Source: an uncultured Dehalococcoidia bacterium
GTDB taxonomy: Bacteria > Chloroflexota > Dehalococcoidia > Lucifugimonadales > JAAXIE01
Direction of reading: 5' to 3'
Length of the DNA stretch: 64,000 bases
Assembly: GCA_951813255.1 (NCBI GenBank)
Contig: OX638353.1
Coordinates: 1,922,001-1,986,000, forward strand
Made by a program: the position numbers and the translations under genes. Position 1 is the first letter of the stretch, and each line of letters starts with the position of its first letter. The notes beneath the pieces are model-generated. The model saw only the letters and a program-made list of their open reading frames with translations. It did no database searches and had not been told where the DNA came from. Shown one piece after another: positions 27,206 to 36,170 of the stretch.

Positions 27206-28141
27206 ATGCCCCTGAATTTGAAGACCGCCTTGGTCAGCTATGGGCATACCAAGTCATTGATTGATGGCGAACTGAGCTCCGACAGGGTCGAGATCGACCA
27301 TGTGGAGGTATCTCCCATCACCACGGCCTTCCGGCGGATGGTGCGCACCCTGGACTACGATGTGTCGGAGATGGCCTTGTCCACCTACCTGTGCGCTCGC
27401 GACCATGGCAAGCCGATCACTGCTCTGCCCATCTTCGTGCTGCGACGGTTCGAACATGGCCAGATTGTGTACAACGTGAACTCGGGCATCCAAGGGCCGG
27501 AGGATTTGGCGGGGCGGAAGGTGGGTGTTCGCGGATACACGGTTACGCCGGGGGTGTGGGTGCGAGGCATCCTGAGCACTGCTTATGGCGTCGACTTGGA
27601 CCAAGTGACCTGGGTGCTATCGGGGAATGAGCATGTGGCAGAGTATGTGGCGCCATCCAATGTGGTGCCTGCGCCACAGGGGGCTGACTTGGGGGCGATG
27701 CTGCTTTCAGGGGAGATAGATGCTGCGATAGGCCCTGGGCCTGTGGACTCTGAGGATATACAACCTCTGATCCCCAATGCCTTCGATACGGGGGCCGAGT
27801 TCTACCGTGAGACGGGGATATATCCCATCAGCCATCACGTGGTGGTGAAGGACGAAGTCCTGAAGGCGAATCCCTGGCTGCCGGAGGAGTTGTTCCAGTT
27901 GTTCAGGTCGGCCAAGGACCAGTATCTGGACGCGCTGGCTTCCAATGGGCCGCAGAATTCCCAGGACGAGTCGCTGGCCCGGATGCAGCAGGTCATCGGG
28001 CGTGATCCGCTGCTCTATGGGGTGGCGCCGAACCGGAAGAGTCTGGAGTCGTTTGTCCGGTTCAACGTGGAGCAGGGGGTTATCTCGCGGGCGGTGGGGT
28101 TGGAGGAGTTGTTTGTGGGGGTGGGGCTGGACTTGGTGTAA
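27206..28141 (+). CDS. 4,5-dihydroxyphthalate decarboxylase-like (periplasmic-binding fold)
   Basis: 311 residues similar to the PhtD/ABC substrate-binding-like family: MALSTYLCARDHG, ALPIFVLRRFEHGQIVYN, DLAGRKVGVRGYTVTPGVWVRG and ISHHVVVKDEVL are recognisable blocks. No signal peptide, so it is cytoplasmic. Family members decarboxylate 4,5-dihydroxyphthalate, but many relatives have unknown substrates. ATG 27206 has GGGAGG upstream. It could work with the Rieske-type aromatic genes elsewhere in the window. Confidence 0.82.
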   Translation: MPLNLKTALVSYGHTKSLIDGELSSDRVEIDHVEVSPITTAFRRMVRTLDYDVSEMALSTYLCARDHGKPITALPIFVLRRFEHGQIVYNVNSGIQGPEDLAGRKVGVRGYTVTPGVWVRGILSTAYGVDLDQVTWVLSGNEHVAEYVAPSNVVPAPQGADLGAMLLSGEIDAAIGPGPVDSEDIQPLIPNAFDTGAEFYRETGIYPISHHVVVKDEVLKANPWLPEELFQLFRSAKDQYLDALASNGPQNSQDESLARMQQVIGRDPLLYGVAPNRKSLESFVRFNVEQGVISRAVGLEELFVGVGLDLV

Positions 28142-29010
28142 CAGACTGCGCTTTGTCAGCCTGGTTCACTTCTCTCAGTGGTTTCGTTGATTCGCCAATC
28201 CATACTGACAGCAAACTTCTATGATCAAAAATCTCTCTGACGATGTACCTCACGATTTCACTTCCGTCTATGACGGTATCGACTTGAGATTTCAGAATCC
28301 GCACCTTGAATCGGATACGGTTTATCGATGCAGTCTCCTCATACCCAGTAACACTCAACACGGTTCCTTCGGGAAACCCCATTTCCCGCTCTGCTGGATC
28401 TGCGTTGACAGGAACCTCACCCCGCAATGAATTAATCGCGCCATTCAGAAGATCGTCAATAGTAACCGGCTCTTGTCCTGGCTCAGTGATGTAGAACTCA
28501 GCACCGGATCCGGTAAAGGAAATTCTTTCTGAATCATCCGCCAAAGGAGCATCTGGATCGCTTCAATATCGGAGAACTCTGGCGCCGACACATTGGTGGT
28601 GAGATGCATAACCCTAATACGCCCTTTCCAGTCGTCTTCAGTTGGCCGCCGCATCTCCACGAGGCCGATTCTCCTCCCGAGCTAACTTAGTCGCGCCATC
28701 TGTAAAGCCCACGGTAGTGACTATAACCCCCTTCAACCCCCACGTCTTCGATAGTGGTGGCGAAAGCAGAAACGATATCGCGACTGACTTTCCTGTTTAG
28801 ATATTTGCACTCAATTGCGGTTCTTAGGGATTGAAGCCCGTTAGAACCTTCGACCAGAACATCGATCTGATATGGTTTCCCAGATTTGCTGACTAGGCGC
28901 TGATTCCATGCCACTGTGGTCACACCTTGAGGTTCCCCTATAGCGGTATAAAACTTCGCGACCGCCTGCTCGTAGTCTCTATACTCCATAACTTGTGTCT
29001 TTCGAGTCAA
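28080..29010 (-). pseudogene. Decayed Mrr-like restriction endonuclease
   Basis: Three leftward fragments in different frames. Fragment 1 (28687-29010) has YRDYEQAVAKFY, YQIDVLVEG and IECKYLN, the D..ExK core of Mrr-type endonucleases. At about 28730 a run of five G shifts the frame; one base less gives the expected GVIVTTVGFTDGATKLA. A second shift near 28645 restores LVEMRRPTEDDW (fragment 2, to 28445), and a third near 28560 leads into fragment 3 (to 28080), which overlaps the end of the neighbouring gene. Three shifts in 200 bases argue for real decay rather than one sequencing error. Confidence 0.75.
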
Positions 29011-29037
29011 GTCGTCTGATGTCCCGCTATGGGCAGG

Positions 29038-29790
29038 CTATTGGGCTGTTGAGCCTCCGTCGATTACGAGTTCGCTGCCGGTGACGTAGGAGGACTCATC
29101 TGAGGCTAGGAAGAGGACCCCGTAAGCTACGTCGTCGACGGTGCCAAAGCGGCCTATGGGGGTGCCGGTGAGGCGCTGTTCACGGGCGCTCTCATCGGAG
29201 AGGAGTTCCTCGGTCATCTGGGTGACGATGATGCCGGGGTGGACGGAGTTGGCGCGGATGCCGTCGGTGGCGTGCTGGACGGCAGTGTTCTTGGTGAGAA
29301 TGCGGACAGCGCCCTTGGAGGCGCTGTAGGCGGAGGCACGGGAGCCACCGACGAGGCCAGCGACGGATGAGATGTTGATGATGGAGCCTCCACCAGCGGC
29401 GCGCATGGCTGGGATGGCGTGCTTGGTGCCGAGGAAGACGCCTGTTACGTTGATGTCCATCACCTGATCCCACAGTTCGACGGTGGTCTCTTCCACGCGG
29501 AACATGGGGAAGATGCCTGCGTTGTTCACGAGGATGTCGAGCTTGCCGTAGCGGTCGACGGTGGCTTGAATCACGTCCTGCCACTGTTGTTCCTGGGTGA
29601 CGTCGAGGTGAAGGTAGATGGCGTCGCCACCCTGCTCGCGAATGTCGGCAGCTACGGACTCGCCTTCCTCGTCGAGGACGTCGGTAAGGACAACCTTGGC
29701 GCCCTCCTGGACAAAGAGCCTGCCCTCACAGGCACCCTGCCCGCGGGCTGCGCCGCTGATAAGCGCTACCTTGCCTTCCAAGCGTGGCAT
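29038..29790 (-). CDS. Short-chain dehydrogenase/reductase
   Basis: 250-residue classical SDR. Cofactor motif SGAARGQG at about 11-18, LVNNAG strand, catalytic Ser in INISSVAG, Tyr/Lys in YSASKGA, and HPGIIVTQM after it. Asp in VLTDVLDEEG favours NAD over NADP. ATG 29790 has AAGGAGG seven bases upstream and is preferred to upstream in-frame starts. Divergent from a VOC gene. Confidence 0.92.
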   Translation of the reverse strand: MPRLEGKVALISGAARGQGACEGRLFVQEGAKVVLTDVLDEEGESVAADIREQGGDAIYLHLDVTQEQQWQDVIQATVDRYGKLDILVNNAGIFPMFRVEETTVELWDQVMDINVTGVFLGTKHAIPAMRAAGGGSIINISSVAGLVGGSRASAYSASKGAVRILTKNTAVQHATDGIRANSVHPGIIVTQMTEELLSDESAREQRLTGTPIGRFGTVDDVAYGVLFLASDESSYVTGSELVIDGGSTAQ

Positions 29791-29911
29791 GGGGCACCTC
29801 CTTAGATTGAGTGGTCGCCAGTCATGGTACGTGTTGGAAGGAAGGATTGGGAAGGGGCGGATGTCACGGGGCACTCGTGCGTCTGCGAAGGGACTGGCGG
29901 AGATAAAGGCA

Positions 29912-29940
29912 TTGTCGAGGAAGGACGGTTGGCCTACAAT
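29912..29940 (+). promoter_or_regulatory. Candidate sigma-70 promoter for the VOC gene
   Basis: TTGTCG at 29912-29917, 17-base spacer, TACAAT at 29935-29940; the start codon is 73 bases further. Confidence 0.5.
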
Positions 29941-30012
29941 GGCCGGAGTTGGCCAAGAGGCGCGCAGTATGAGCGTGCCGGATAGCTTGCAGATATCGTG
30001 AAGGAGAGAGAC

Positions 30013-30462
30013 ATGGCTCGAATCAAGCATATCGCCTTGTCGACAGACGACCCGGTCGCAACGGCCGAGTTCTACAAGAACGTTTTCGGGCTAGAGGAGT
30101 TGCACCGCCGGCCCAAGGACACGGGTGAGGACGGCGTGTGGCTGAGCGACGGGTACATCTATTTCGCCATCCTGAAGTACGGTTGCGACGACACGCCGAA
30201 TCTGGGCGAGGGCCCTTCGACGACGATTGGCTTCCACCACATCGGGTTCTATGTGGACGACTTGGAAGAGTCGGTGCAGACGATTGAGGAGGCTGGCTCC
30301 ACGGAATGTCCAGGGAGCACGCCAGCCAACCGGAAGTACAAGGGTCCGCAGGGCGTGATGATCGACCTGAGGAAGCGTGGCTGGGACGAGCAGATACAGG
30401 CGAGGACGCAATTGTTTGAGTTGACGCCTGCGCCTCCGCGGAAGGGGCATTCCGCCGGGTAA
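30013..30462 (+). CDS. VOC (glyoxalase/dioxygenase) family protein
   Basis: 149-residue vicinal-oxygen-chelate protein with two beta-alpha-beta modules. IKHIALSTDDPVATAEFYKNVFG opens module 1 and GFHHIGFYVDDLEESV opens module 2. Metal ligands are likely H in IKHIAL, H in FHHIGF and a late Glu/Asp, though the last is not clear. ATG 30013 is favoured over GTG 29998 because AAGGAGAG lies before it. A strong terminator follows. Confidence 0.85.
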   Translation: MARIKHIALSTDDPVATAEFYKNVFGLEELHRRPKDTGEDGVWLSDGYIYFAILKYGCDDTPNLGEGPSTTIGFHHIGFYVDDLEESVQTIEEAGSTECPGSTPANRKYKGPQGVMIDLRKRGWDEQIQARTQLFELTPAPPRKGHSAG

Positions 30463-30490
30463 GAACACAGGGGATTTTGGAACGAGAGAA

Positions 30491-30521
30491 GGGGCGCGAT
30501 ATCGCGCCCCTTTTGTTTTTT
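30491..30521 (+). terminator. Intrinsic terminator
   Basis: Perfect 20-base palindrome (GGGGCGCGAT/ATCGCGCCCC) followed by TTTTGTTTTTT. It ends the VOC gene; the A-side of the stem also allows some action on the convergent thrS transcript. Confidence 0.9.
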
Positions 30522-30552
30522 GCGACTGAGCGTGTGGTGGACCGGGGCCGTT

Positions 30553-32313
30553 CTATTGGCCGGAGGTTACGTCGGCGGCTAGCCGCTCCATGAAGTCGGG
30601 TACTGGGATGGGGCCGAGGTTTTCGCCGGAGCGGGTGCGGACGGCTACGGCGGATGCTTCGGCTTCTTTGTCGCCTACTACGAGCATATAGGGAATTTTC
30701 TGGGTCTGGGCGTCGCGGATTTTGAGGTTCATGCGCTCGCTGCGGGCATCGACCTCGACGCGGCAATTGGCGTCGCGGAGTTGCTGGGCGACCTGCTCGG
30801 CGTAGTCGATGTGGCGGTCGACGATGGGGATTAGGACGGCCTGCACGGGGGCGAGCCATGCGGGGAAAGCGCCGCCGTAGTGCTCGGTAAGGACGCCGAC
30901 GAAGCGCTCGATGGAGCCGAGAATGGCGCGGTGCACCATGTAGGGGCGGTGCTGTCCGCCATCGGAGCCTTGGAAGGTGAGGTCGAAGCGCTGAGGCAGG
31001 TTGAAGTCGAACTGCACGGTGGTGCACTGCCACTCGCGACCGATGGCGTCCTTGATCTTGAGGTCGATCTTGGGACCGTAGAAGGCACCGCCACCTTCAT
31101 CAACCTCGTAAGTGAGGCCACGGGAGTCGAGGGCGCGGCGGAGGGACTCGGTGGCGTGGTCCCACATCTCCGGGTCGCCCACGCTTTTTTCGGGGCGGGT
31201 GGAGAGGGAGATGACGTAGTCGGTGAAACCGAAAGCGCCGACTAGGTCGAAGGTGAGGTCGAGGACGCCAAGGACTTCGTCTTCGACTTGGTCGGGGCGG
31301 CAGAAGATGTGGGCGTCGTCCTGGGTGAAGCCCCGGACGCGCATGGTGCCGTGTAGGGTGCCGCTGCGCTCGTAGCGGTAGACGGTGCCGAGCTCGCCCA
31401 AGCGCATGGGCAAATTGCGATAGCTGCGCAGGGAGGACTTATAGACCATGATGTGGAAGGGGCAGTTCATGGGCTTGAGGAAGTACTCCTGGCCCTCCAC
31501 ATCCATGGATGCGTACATGGAATCGCGATAGAAGTCGAGATGGCCGCTGGTCTCCCAAAGGTTGGAGCGTCCGACGTGAGGGGAGTAGACGAGGTCGTAG
31601 CCACGCTCGCGGTGGAGCTTGCGCCAGAAGTCCTCAGCGATGGAGCGAACCACTGCGCCCTTGGGGTGCCAGATAATCAGGCCGGGGCCGACCTCCTCGT
31701 GGATGCTGAAGAGGCCAAGCTGGCGGCCCAAGCGACGATGGTCACGGCGCTCGGCTTCTCCGAGGCGGGTGAGGTAGTCATCGAGGGCTTCCTGGGTCTC
31801 CCAAGCGGTGCCGTAGATGCGCTGGAGCATGGGGCGTCGTTCGTCCCCACGCCAGTAGGCGCCGGCGACGCTGAGGAGCTTGAAGGCGTAAATCTGGTCG
31901 GTGGAGGCGACATGGGGGCCTTGGCAGAGGTCGGTGAAAATGCCGTGGCTGTAGGTAGTCAGTTCCTCTTCGTCGGGGATGTCCTCAATGATCTCCAGCT
32001 TGTAGGGCTGGTCGGCGAACATGGCGGGAGCGTCGTTACGGGCGAACTCGCCACGGACGAAGGGGTGGGCACCGGCTACGCGTTCGCGCATCAAGGCTTC
32101 GATGCTTTCGAGGTCTTCCGGGGTAAAGGGACGCGAGACTTCGAAGTCGTAGTAGAAGCCGTCGTCAGTAGGCGGACCGACACCCATGCGGGCTTCGGGA
32201 AAGAGCTGGAGCACCGCGTCGGCCATCACATGGGCCGCTGAGTGGCGCATGCGATAGCGGAGGTCGCGGAGCTCCTGCTCGTCCAGATTAGTTGCTTGAG
32301 GAGAACTCGCCAT
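30553..32313 (-). CDS. thrS: Threonyl-tRNA synthetase, no TGS domain
   Basis: Class II synthetase of 586 residues charging tRNA-Thr. It starts directly at the editing domain: HSAAH at 24-28 and TDLCQGPH give the zinc/editing HxxxH...C..H site. The catalytic core has FLKPMNCPFH, MRVRGFTQDDAHIFC and class II motif 3, and the anticodon domain ends the protein. The usual 60-residue N-terminal TGS domain is absent. ATG 32313 lies two bases after the stop of the upstream VOC gene, so the two are co-transcribed; no good ribosome site is seen, which fits coupling. Confidence 0.95.
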   Translation of the reverse strand: MASSPQATNLDEQELRDLRYRMRHSAAHVMADAVLQLFPEARMGVGPPTDDGFYYDFEVSRPFTPEDLESIEALMRERVAGAHPFVRGEFARNDAPAMFADQPYKLEIIEDIPDEEELTTYSHGIFTDLCQGPHVASTDQIYAFKLLSVAGAYWRGDERRPMLQRIYGTAWETQEALDDYLTRLGEAERRDHRRLGRQLGLFSIHEEVGPGLIIWHPKGAVVRSIAEDFWRKLHRERGYDLVYSPHVGRSNLWETSGHLDFYRDSMYASMDVEGQEYFLKPMNCPFHIMVYKSSLRSYRNLPMRLGELGTVYRYERSGTLHGTMRVRGFTQDDAHIFCRPDQVEDEVLGVLDLTFDLVGAFGFTDYVISLSTRPEKSVGDPEMWDHATESLRRALDSRGLTYEVDEGGGAFYGPKIDLKIKDAIGREWQCTTVQFDFNLPQRFDLTFQGSDGGQHRPYMVHRAILGSIERFVGVLTEHYGGAFPAWLAPVQAVLIPIVDRHIDYAEQVAQQLRDANCRVEVDARSERMNLKIRDAQTQKIPYMLVVGDKEAEASAVAVRTRSGENLGPIPVPDFMERLAADVTSGQ

Positions 32314-32315
32314 GG

Positions 32316-32873
32316 TTAGCGGGCGAGAACGGGTTCGCCGAGAACACGCCCTCTGGCTGCTATGTTGTCCCAATTCTGCCGCATCTGGTGGATAGATATC
32401 TCGGTCCGCACCTGCATGTCGGTGTCGTACTCGGTTCCGGCATCACGGACGAAGTGGCAGAACTCGAGGGAGATGCCGTTGGGGTCCTTGAAGTAGATGG
32501 ACTTGGCCCACTCGTGGTCGACAACGACGGTGACCTCGATGCCCTTGGCCAACAGCTCTTCCCGCTTGGTTTCCAGGTTCTCCAGCGAACCGGCCTCGAA
32601 GGCGAAATGGTAGAAAGCGCCGGGAACGCCTAGGGCGTTGTTGATGCCGGCGTCATAGTCGTCGATGGTCGGAACGTTTTCGGGGGCCATGAAGGCGAGG
32701 TACTGGTCGCGGCCGGTGTCGAAGAAGATGTGACGGATCTGGCCGCCTTCCTTCACCTTGAGGATGTCGCAGCGGACAGCCTTGAAGCCAAGGACGTTCT
32801 CATAGAAGTCGCGGGTGGCGTCCATGTCCATAGTGGAGAGACCGACGTGAGAGAAACCCTTGTTGATGTTCAT
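32316..32873 (-). CDS. VOC family protein
   Basis: 185-residue glyoxalase/extradiol-dioxygenase-like protein. FSHVGLSTMDMDATRDFYENVLGF is module 1 and FYHFAFEAG module 2; YFKDPNGISLEFCHF near the C-terminus carries the metal-binding Glu. It lies two bases before thrS, an arrangement with no obvious functional link. ATG 32873 has AAAGGAG upstream. Confidence 0.88.
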   Translation of the reverse strand: MNINKGFSHVGLSTMDMDATRDFYENVLGFKAVRCDILKVKEGGQIRHIFFDTGRDQYLAFMAPENVPTIDDYDAGINNALGVPGAFYHFAFEAGSLENLETKREELLAKGIEVTVVVDHEWAKSIYFKDPNGISLEFCHFVRDAGTEYDTDMQVRTEISIHQMRQNWDNIAARGRVLGEPVLAR

Positions 32874-32904
32874 GCTGGCTCCTTTCGTCTTGCCGTGTTT
32901 TCTG

Positions 32905-33288
32905 CTAAGGCTTATCCTCCGCTATCTCGATCAAGCGATGAACCAGTTGGCGGACCATTGGCCGGTCCTCTTCTATCTCTTCCACTTCCATAAAGTCGTG
33001 GTAGAAATTGGCGTGGAATTTTTCTGCGATACCATAATCCCGTGCGAGCAAAGGTTCGCCATATTCTTGAGCCAAGGTTCGCGCTATCTCTCGGCGGTGG
33101 GCGCTTTTGCCGCTACGCCAACCCCGCTGCATACCCACAGCCATAGCGGCTTGGGAGACCGAGCCCCATAGCTCCTCGGAGCCCTGTTGCTCATCGCCTG
33201 CCGCGAACTCACGGTCTGAATGCTCCAGAAACTCCAGAGCACAGCGCAGATGCTTTTCGATATTAGCAGCCATATTCTCAGACGCCAT
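32905..33288 (-). CDS. PaREP1/HEPN-like protein
   Basis: 127-residue all-helical protein resembling the PaREP1 branch of HEPN proteins: early helix with ALEFLEHSDREFAAGD, then ELWGSVSQAAMAVGMQRGW, and late FHANFYHDFMEVEEI. HEPN proteins are often RNases in toxin-antitoxin or defence pairs, but no nucleotidyltransferase partner is next to it and no RxxxxH motif is plain. Function unassigned. Confidence 0.65.
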   Translation of the reverse strand: MASENMAANIEKHLRCALEFLEHSDREFAAGDEQQGSEELWGSVSQAAMAVGMQRGWRSGKSAHRREIARTLAQEYGEPLLARDYGIAEKFHANFYHDFMEVEEIEEDRPMVRQLVHRLIEIAEDKP

Positions 33289-33326
33289 TCTTTTCTGTCA
33301 TCAGTACGAGTTTAGGATGTATCACC

Positions 33327-34511
33327 CTAACACTGGTACTGGGGCTGATAGTCCTTGATGGCTGGGATGACTTCCTTACCCAAGAGATCGATGTTTTTCA
33401 TGGCGTCATCGTGGGACATGCGTCCCTCGCGGCCCCAGAGTATGAGGTTGGCGGGATCGATGATGTCCATGAGGTATTTGAGCTTCTTGGTCACGGTGTC
33501 GGGATTGCCGGTGACGATCTGATAGGTTGCTTGAGCTTGATCGTACTCAAGGACTGGGCCGCCGGGCGTGACGTTGACCTGACGGGTGGCGTTCCTCTCC
33601 TGTTGGCGGGCACCCTGCTGGGCTGCACGGGTCAGGTAGCCGGGAGGGGCCTGCCAGTGACGGGGTGCGATGCCGAAGGAGGTACCCAACTGCCAGTACC
33701 AGTTGCGGCCGAGCTCGTAGGCCTCCTCGTCGGTGTCGGCGCAGGCCACGCGGATGGCGTAGCCGCGGTTGTCGGGAGTGGGGGTGTAGCCCTCTTCGGC
33801 TGCGGTCTCGGCGTAGAGGTCGTAGATGCCCCGCAGAAGCTCAATGGAAGGGGCAAGTGCGACGTAGGGATAGCGGTGCCTGGCAGCCCATATGATGGAT
33901 TCGGGGCTGGCCACACCGGGAATCCAGATGGCTGGGTGAGGCTTCTGGATGGGCATCATCCAAGGGTTGATGATGCGGTACTGGAAGTGCTTGCCTTCCC
34001 AGCGGAAGGGGCCGGGAGTGGTCCAGGTCTTGACGATGACATCGTGGGCCTCATCGAACCGCTCGCGGTTGTACACCGGATTGGAGTTGGTGGCCATGCT
34101 CTCCTGGCCGATGCCACGGACGAAGCCGCATACGACGCGGCCGCCGGACATTATGTCCACCATGGAGACCTCTTCCGCCACGCGGACGGGGTTCTCGTGG
34201 ATGGGCAGCACGTTGCCGAGGAAGACTATCTTGCCCTTGTTGGTGGTGCGGGCCAGCACGGAGCCGATGAGGTTGACGGCGGGCATCATGCACAGGGGGT
34301 TGTAGTGGTGCTCGTTAATCATCATGCCATCGAAGCCGGCCTCACTGGCGTGGGCGAACTCTTCGAAGTAGATGTTGTACAGCTCGCCAGCCCGGTTGGG
34401 GTCGAAGTTCTCATTGGGGAACATCAGATTGGTGTAGCCAGCTTCCTTGGCTGCTTCCTGCGAGTAGGCCGAGTAAGCCATCTCCGTGAAGAAGTGGACC
34501 TCTTTGACCAT
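33327..34511 (-). CDS. LLM-class flavin-dependent oxidoreductase
   Basis: 394-residue luciferase-like monooxygenase. FDGMMINEHHYNP is the classic NEHH block of FMNH2-dependent members, with IVFLGNVLPIHENPVRVAEE and DIMSGGRVVCGFVRG following, and GNPDTVTKKLKYLMD at the C-terminus. It is most like the alkanal-monooxygenase-alpha/nitrilotriacetate group. Alone on the minus strand, divergent from an amidohydrolase. Confidence 0.9.
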   Translation of the reverse strand: MVKEVHFFTEMAYSAYSQEAAKEAGYTNLMFPNENFDPNRAGELYNIYFEEFAHASEAGFDGMMINEHHYNPLCMMPAVNLIGSVLARTTNKGKIVFLGNVLPIHENPVRVAEEVSMVDIMSGGRVVCGFVRGIGQESMATNSNPVYNRERFDEAHDVIVKTWTTPGPFRWEGKHFQYRIINPWMMPIQKPHPAIWIPGVASPESIIWAARHRYPYVALAPSIELLRGIYDLYAETAAEEGYTPTPDNRGYAIRVACADTDEEAYELGRNWYWQLGTSFGIAPRHWQAPPGYLTRAAQQGARQQERNATRQVNVTPGGPVLEYDQAQATYQIVTGNPDTVTKKLKYLMDIIDPANLILWGREGRMSHDDAMKNIDLLGKEVIPAIKDYQPQYQC

Positions 34512-34677
34512 CTGTCGCTCCTCTCCTACTAGCGCCTTTATGTGCCGGGCCTGCCTGCATATACCGCACTGGGAAATCGGGCCTGTCCTTGCCCGTTGGC
34601 AGGCGTTGCCCCATATTATTGCATATTGCCGGTAGCCACAAGAAACGATAACTAACAGGGAAGAGAGGGGGGTTGAT

Positions 34678-36057
34678 ATGGCCTCTCAGACGATGAAACT
34701 GGAGGGTGTGCGGTTCATCGTGACCATGGACCCGGAGCGGCGCATCATACGGGACGGGACAGTGGTCATTGACGGTCAACGCATCGCAGAAGTGGGCAAG
34801 GCGACAGACCTGCAGCATGTGACTGCAGACCGGACTATCGACGCGCGGGAGATGGTGCTTACACCGGGGTTCTGCAACGGTCACATGCACATCAGCTACG
34901 CGCATGCCACAAGGGGCATCTTTCCCGACGACATCGGAAACCAATACCTCCCCAACGTGTTCCGGTTGCAGGCCGTGATGACGCCGGAGGAGGAGTACCA
35001 CACCTCGCTTTTGGGGATCACGGAGTTGCTGAAATATGGGACGACCTGCTTCCTTGACCCCGGCAGCACCAAGCATCTGCACGCGACCATGGAGGCCTAC
35101 GAGCAGTCGGGCTGCCGGATAATGGTGGGGGCGCATGTGACGGACCAACCCAACCCCATCAACCTGCCGGTTTACACAACGGACCAAGCTATCTCTCTCA
35201 TGGCCCAGACCATTGAGGGGTACAACAACCGGCTGGAGGGCCGTGTGCAGGCGTGGGCCATGCCCTTTTCTTCCGACTTCTGTTCCAGCGAACTGTTGCA
35301 GGCTGCCAAGGAGCTCAGCGACCAGCACAACACGGGGCTGACCCTGCACCAAGGGGGCAGCGCATCGTCGGTAAACAATCATATGCAAAAGCACGGGAAG
35401 CGGCCTATACAGTATCTGGAGGACCAGGGGGTGCTTGGCCCCCGCACGCTACTGGCGCATGTCATCGGGATCGACGACGCTGAAATCGACAGCATGGCAC
35501 GGACCGACACCAAGACGGTGATGTGTCCCACGGCTGCACTGAAGGGTGCGTCGGGTACGACGTTACAGGGCAAGCTGCCGGAGATGCTGGACCGGGGAGT
35601 GTGCGTAGCGCTGGGTACCGACGCGGGGAACAATGCAAACCTGATTGAGACGATGCGCTCGATGTACCTGGCGGCCATCATCTACAAGGATGCACGGCAG
35701 GACCCCACGGCAGTGCCAGCGGAGACGGCGCTGGAGATGGCGACGATCAATGGGGCGCGGGCCTTTGGATTGGATGGAGACATCGGGTCTATAGAGGTTG
35801 GGAAGAAGGCGGACCTCGTGCTGTTCGACACGCGGCGCGCGGAATGGCGCACGCTGTTCAACCCGGTGAATAATCTGGTGTACAACGCGGACGGGAGGAG
35901 CGTGCATACGGTGATTGTGGACGGCAGGGTTGTGGTGGAGGACCACAAGCCCACGTTCGTGGATGAGTGGGAGTTGATCCAGAAGGTGCAGGCGATCGGA
36001 GAGGATATGCTTTCGAGGACGGGGGTATCGTTTCCGGGGCGATGGCCGGTGGCGTAG
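34678..36057 (+). CDS. Amidohydrolase family protein (TRZ/ATZ type)
   Basis: 459-residue cytosine-deaminase-like/atrazine-hydrolase-like metal enzyme. The strand-1 metal motif is GHMHISYAH (HxH), LHQGG the central His, LLAHVIGID the next His, and ALGTDAGNN the final metal Asp. The flanking beta-sandwich is formed by both ends (MKLEGVRFIVTMDP and the C-terminal KADLVLFD). Substrate unknown; deamination or dechlorination of a heterocycle is possible. ATG 34678 follows AGAGAGGGGGG. Confidence 0.88.
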   Translation: MASQTMKLEGVRFIVTMDPERRIIRDGTVVIDGQRIAEVGKATDLQHVTADRTIDAREMVLTPGFCNGHMHISYAHATRGIFPDDIGNQYLPNVFRLQAVMTPEEEYHTSLLGITELLKYGTTCFLDPGSTKHLHATMEAYEQSGCRIMVGAHVTDQPNPINLPVYTTDQAISLMAQTIEGYNNRLEGRVQAWAMPFSSDFCSSELLQAAKELSDQHNTGLTLHQGGSASSVNNHMQKHGKRPIQYLEDQGVLGPRTLLAHVIGIDDAEIDSMARTDTKTVMCPTAALKGASGTTLQGKLPEMLDRGVCVALGTDAGNNANLIETMRSMYLAAIIYKDARQDPTAVPAETALEMATINGARAFGLDGDIGSIEVGKKADLVLFDTRRAEWRTLFNPVNNLVYNADGRSVHTVIVDGRVVVEDHKPTFVDEWELIQKVQAIGEDMLSRTGVSFPGRWPVA

Positions 36058-36081
36058 GGGCATGTCCGCCTGCTGGTCCGG

Positions 36082-36110
36082 TTGCCCGTAAACGTGGCGT
36101 TTGCTAGACT
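36082..36110 (+). promoter_or_regulatory. Candidate extended -10 promoter
   Basis: TTGCCC at 36082-36087, 17-base spacer, TAGACT at 36105-36110 with a TGC just before it (extended -10). It would drive the NIPSNAP gene, 60 bases on. Confidence 0.55.
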
Positions 36111-36170
36111 TGCGCCGACCCCTCATAAGGGACGGGATACTGATTTCCCCAAGTCAGAGGAGGAGAGAGA

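Noticed and set aside
31453..32241. 262-codon plus frame opposite thrS
   Set aside because: Antisense shadow of a certain thrS.
33411..34532. 373-codon plus frame opposite the LLM gene
   Set aside because: Antisense shadow of the LLM gene at 33327-34511, which has clear family motifs; Val/Gly/Asp-rich translation is typical of shadows in GC-rich DNA.
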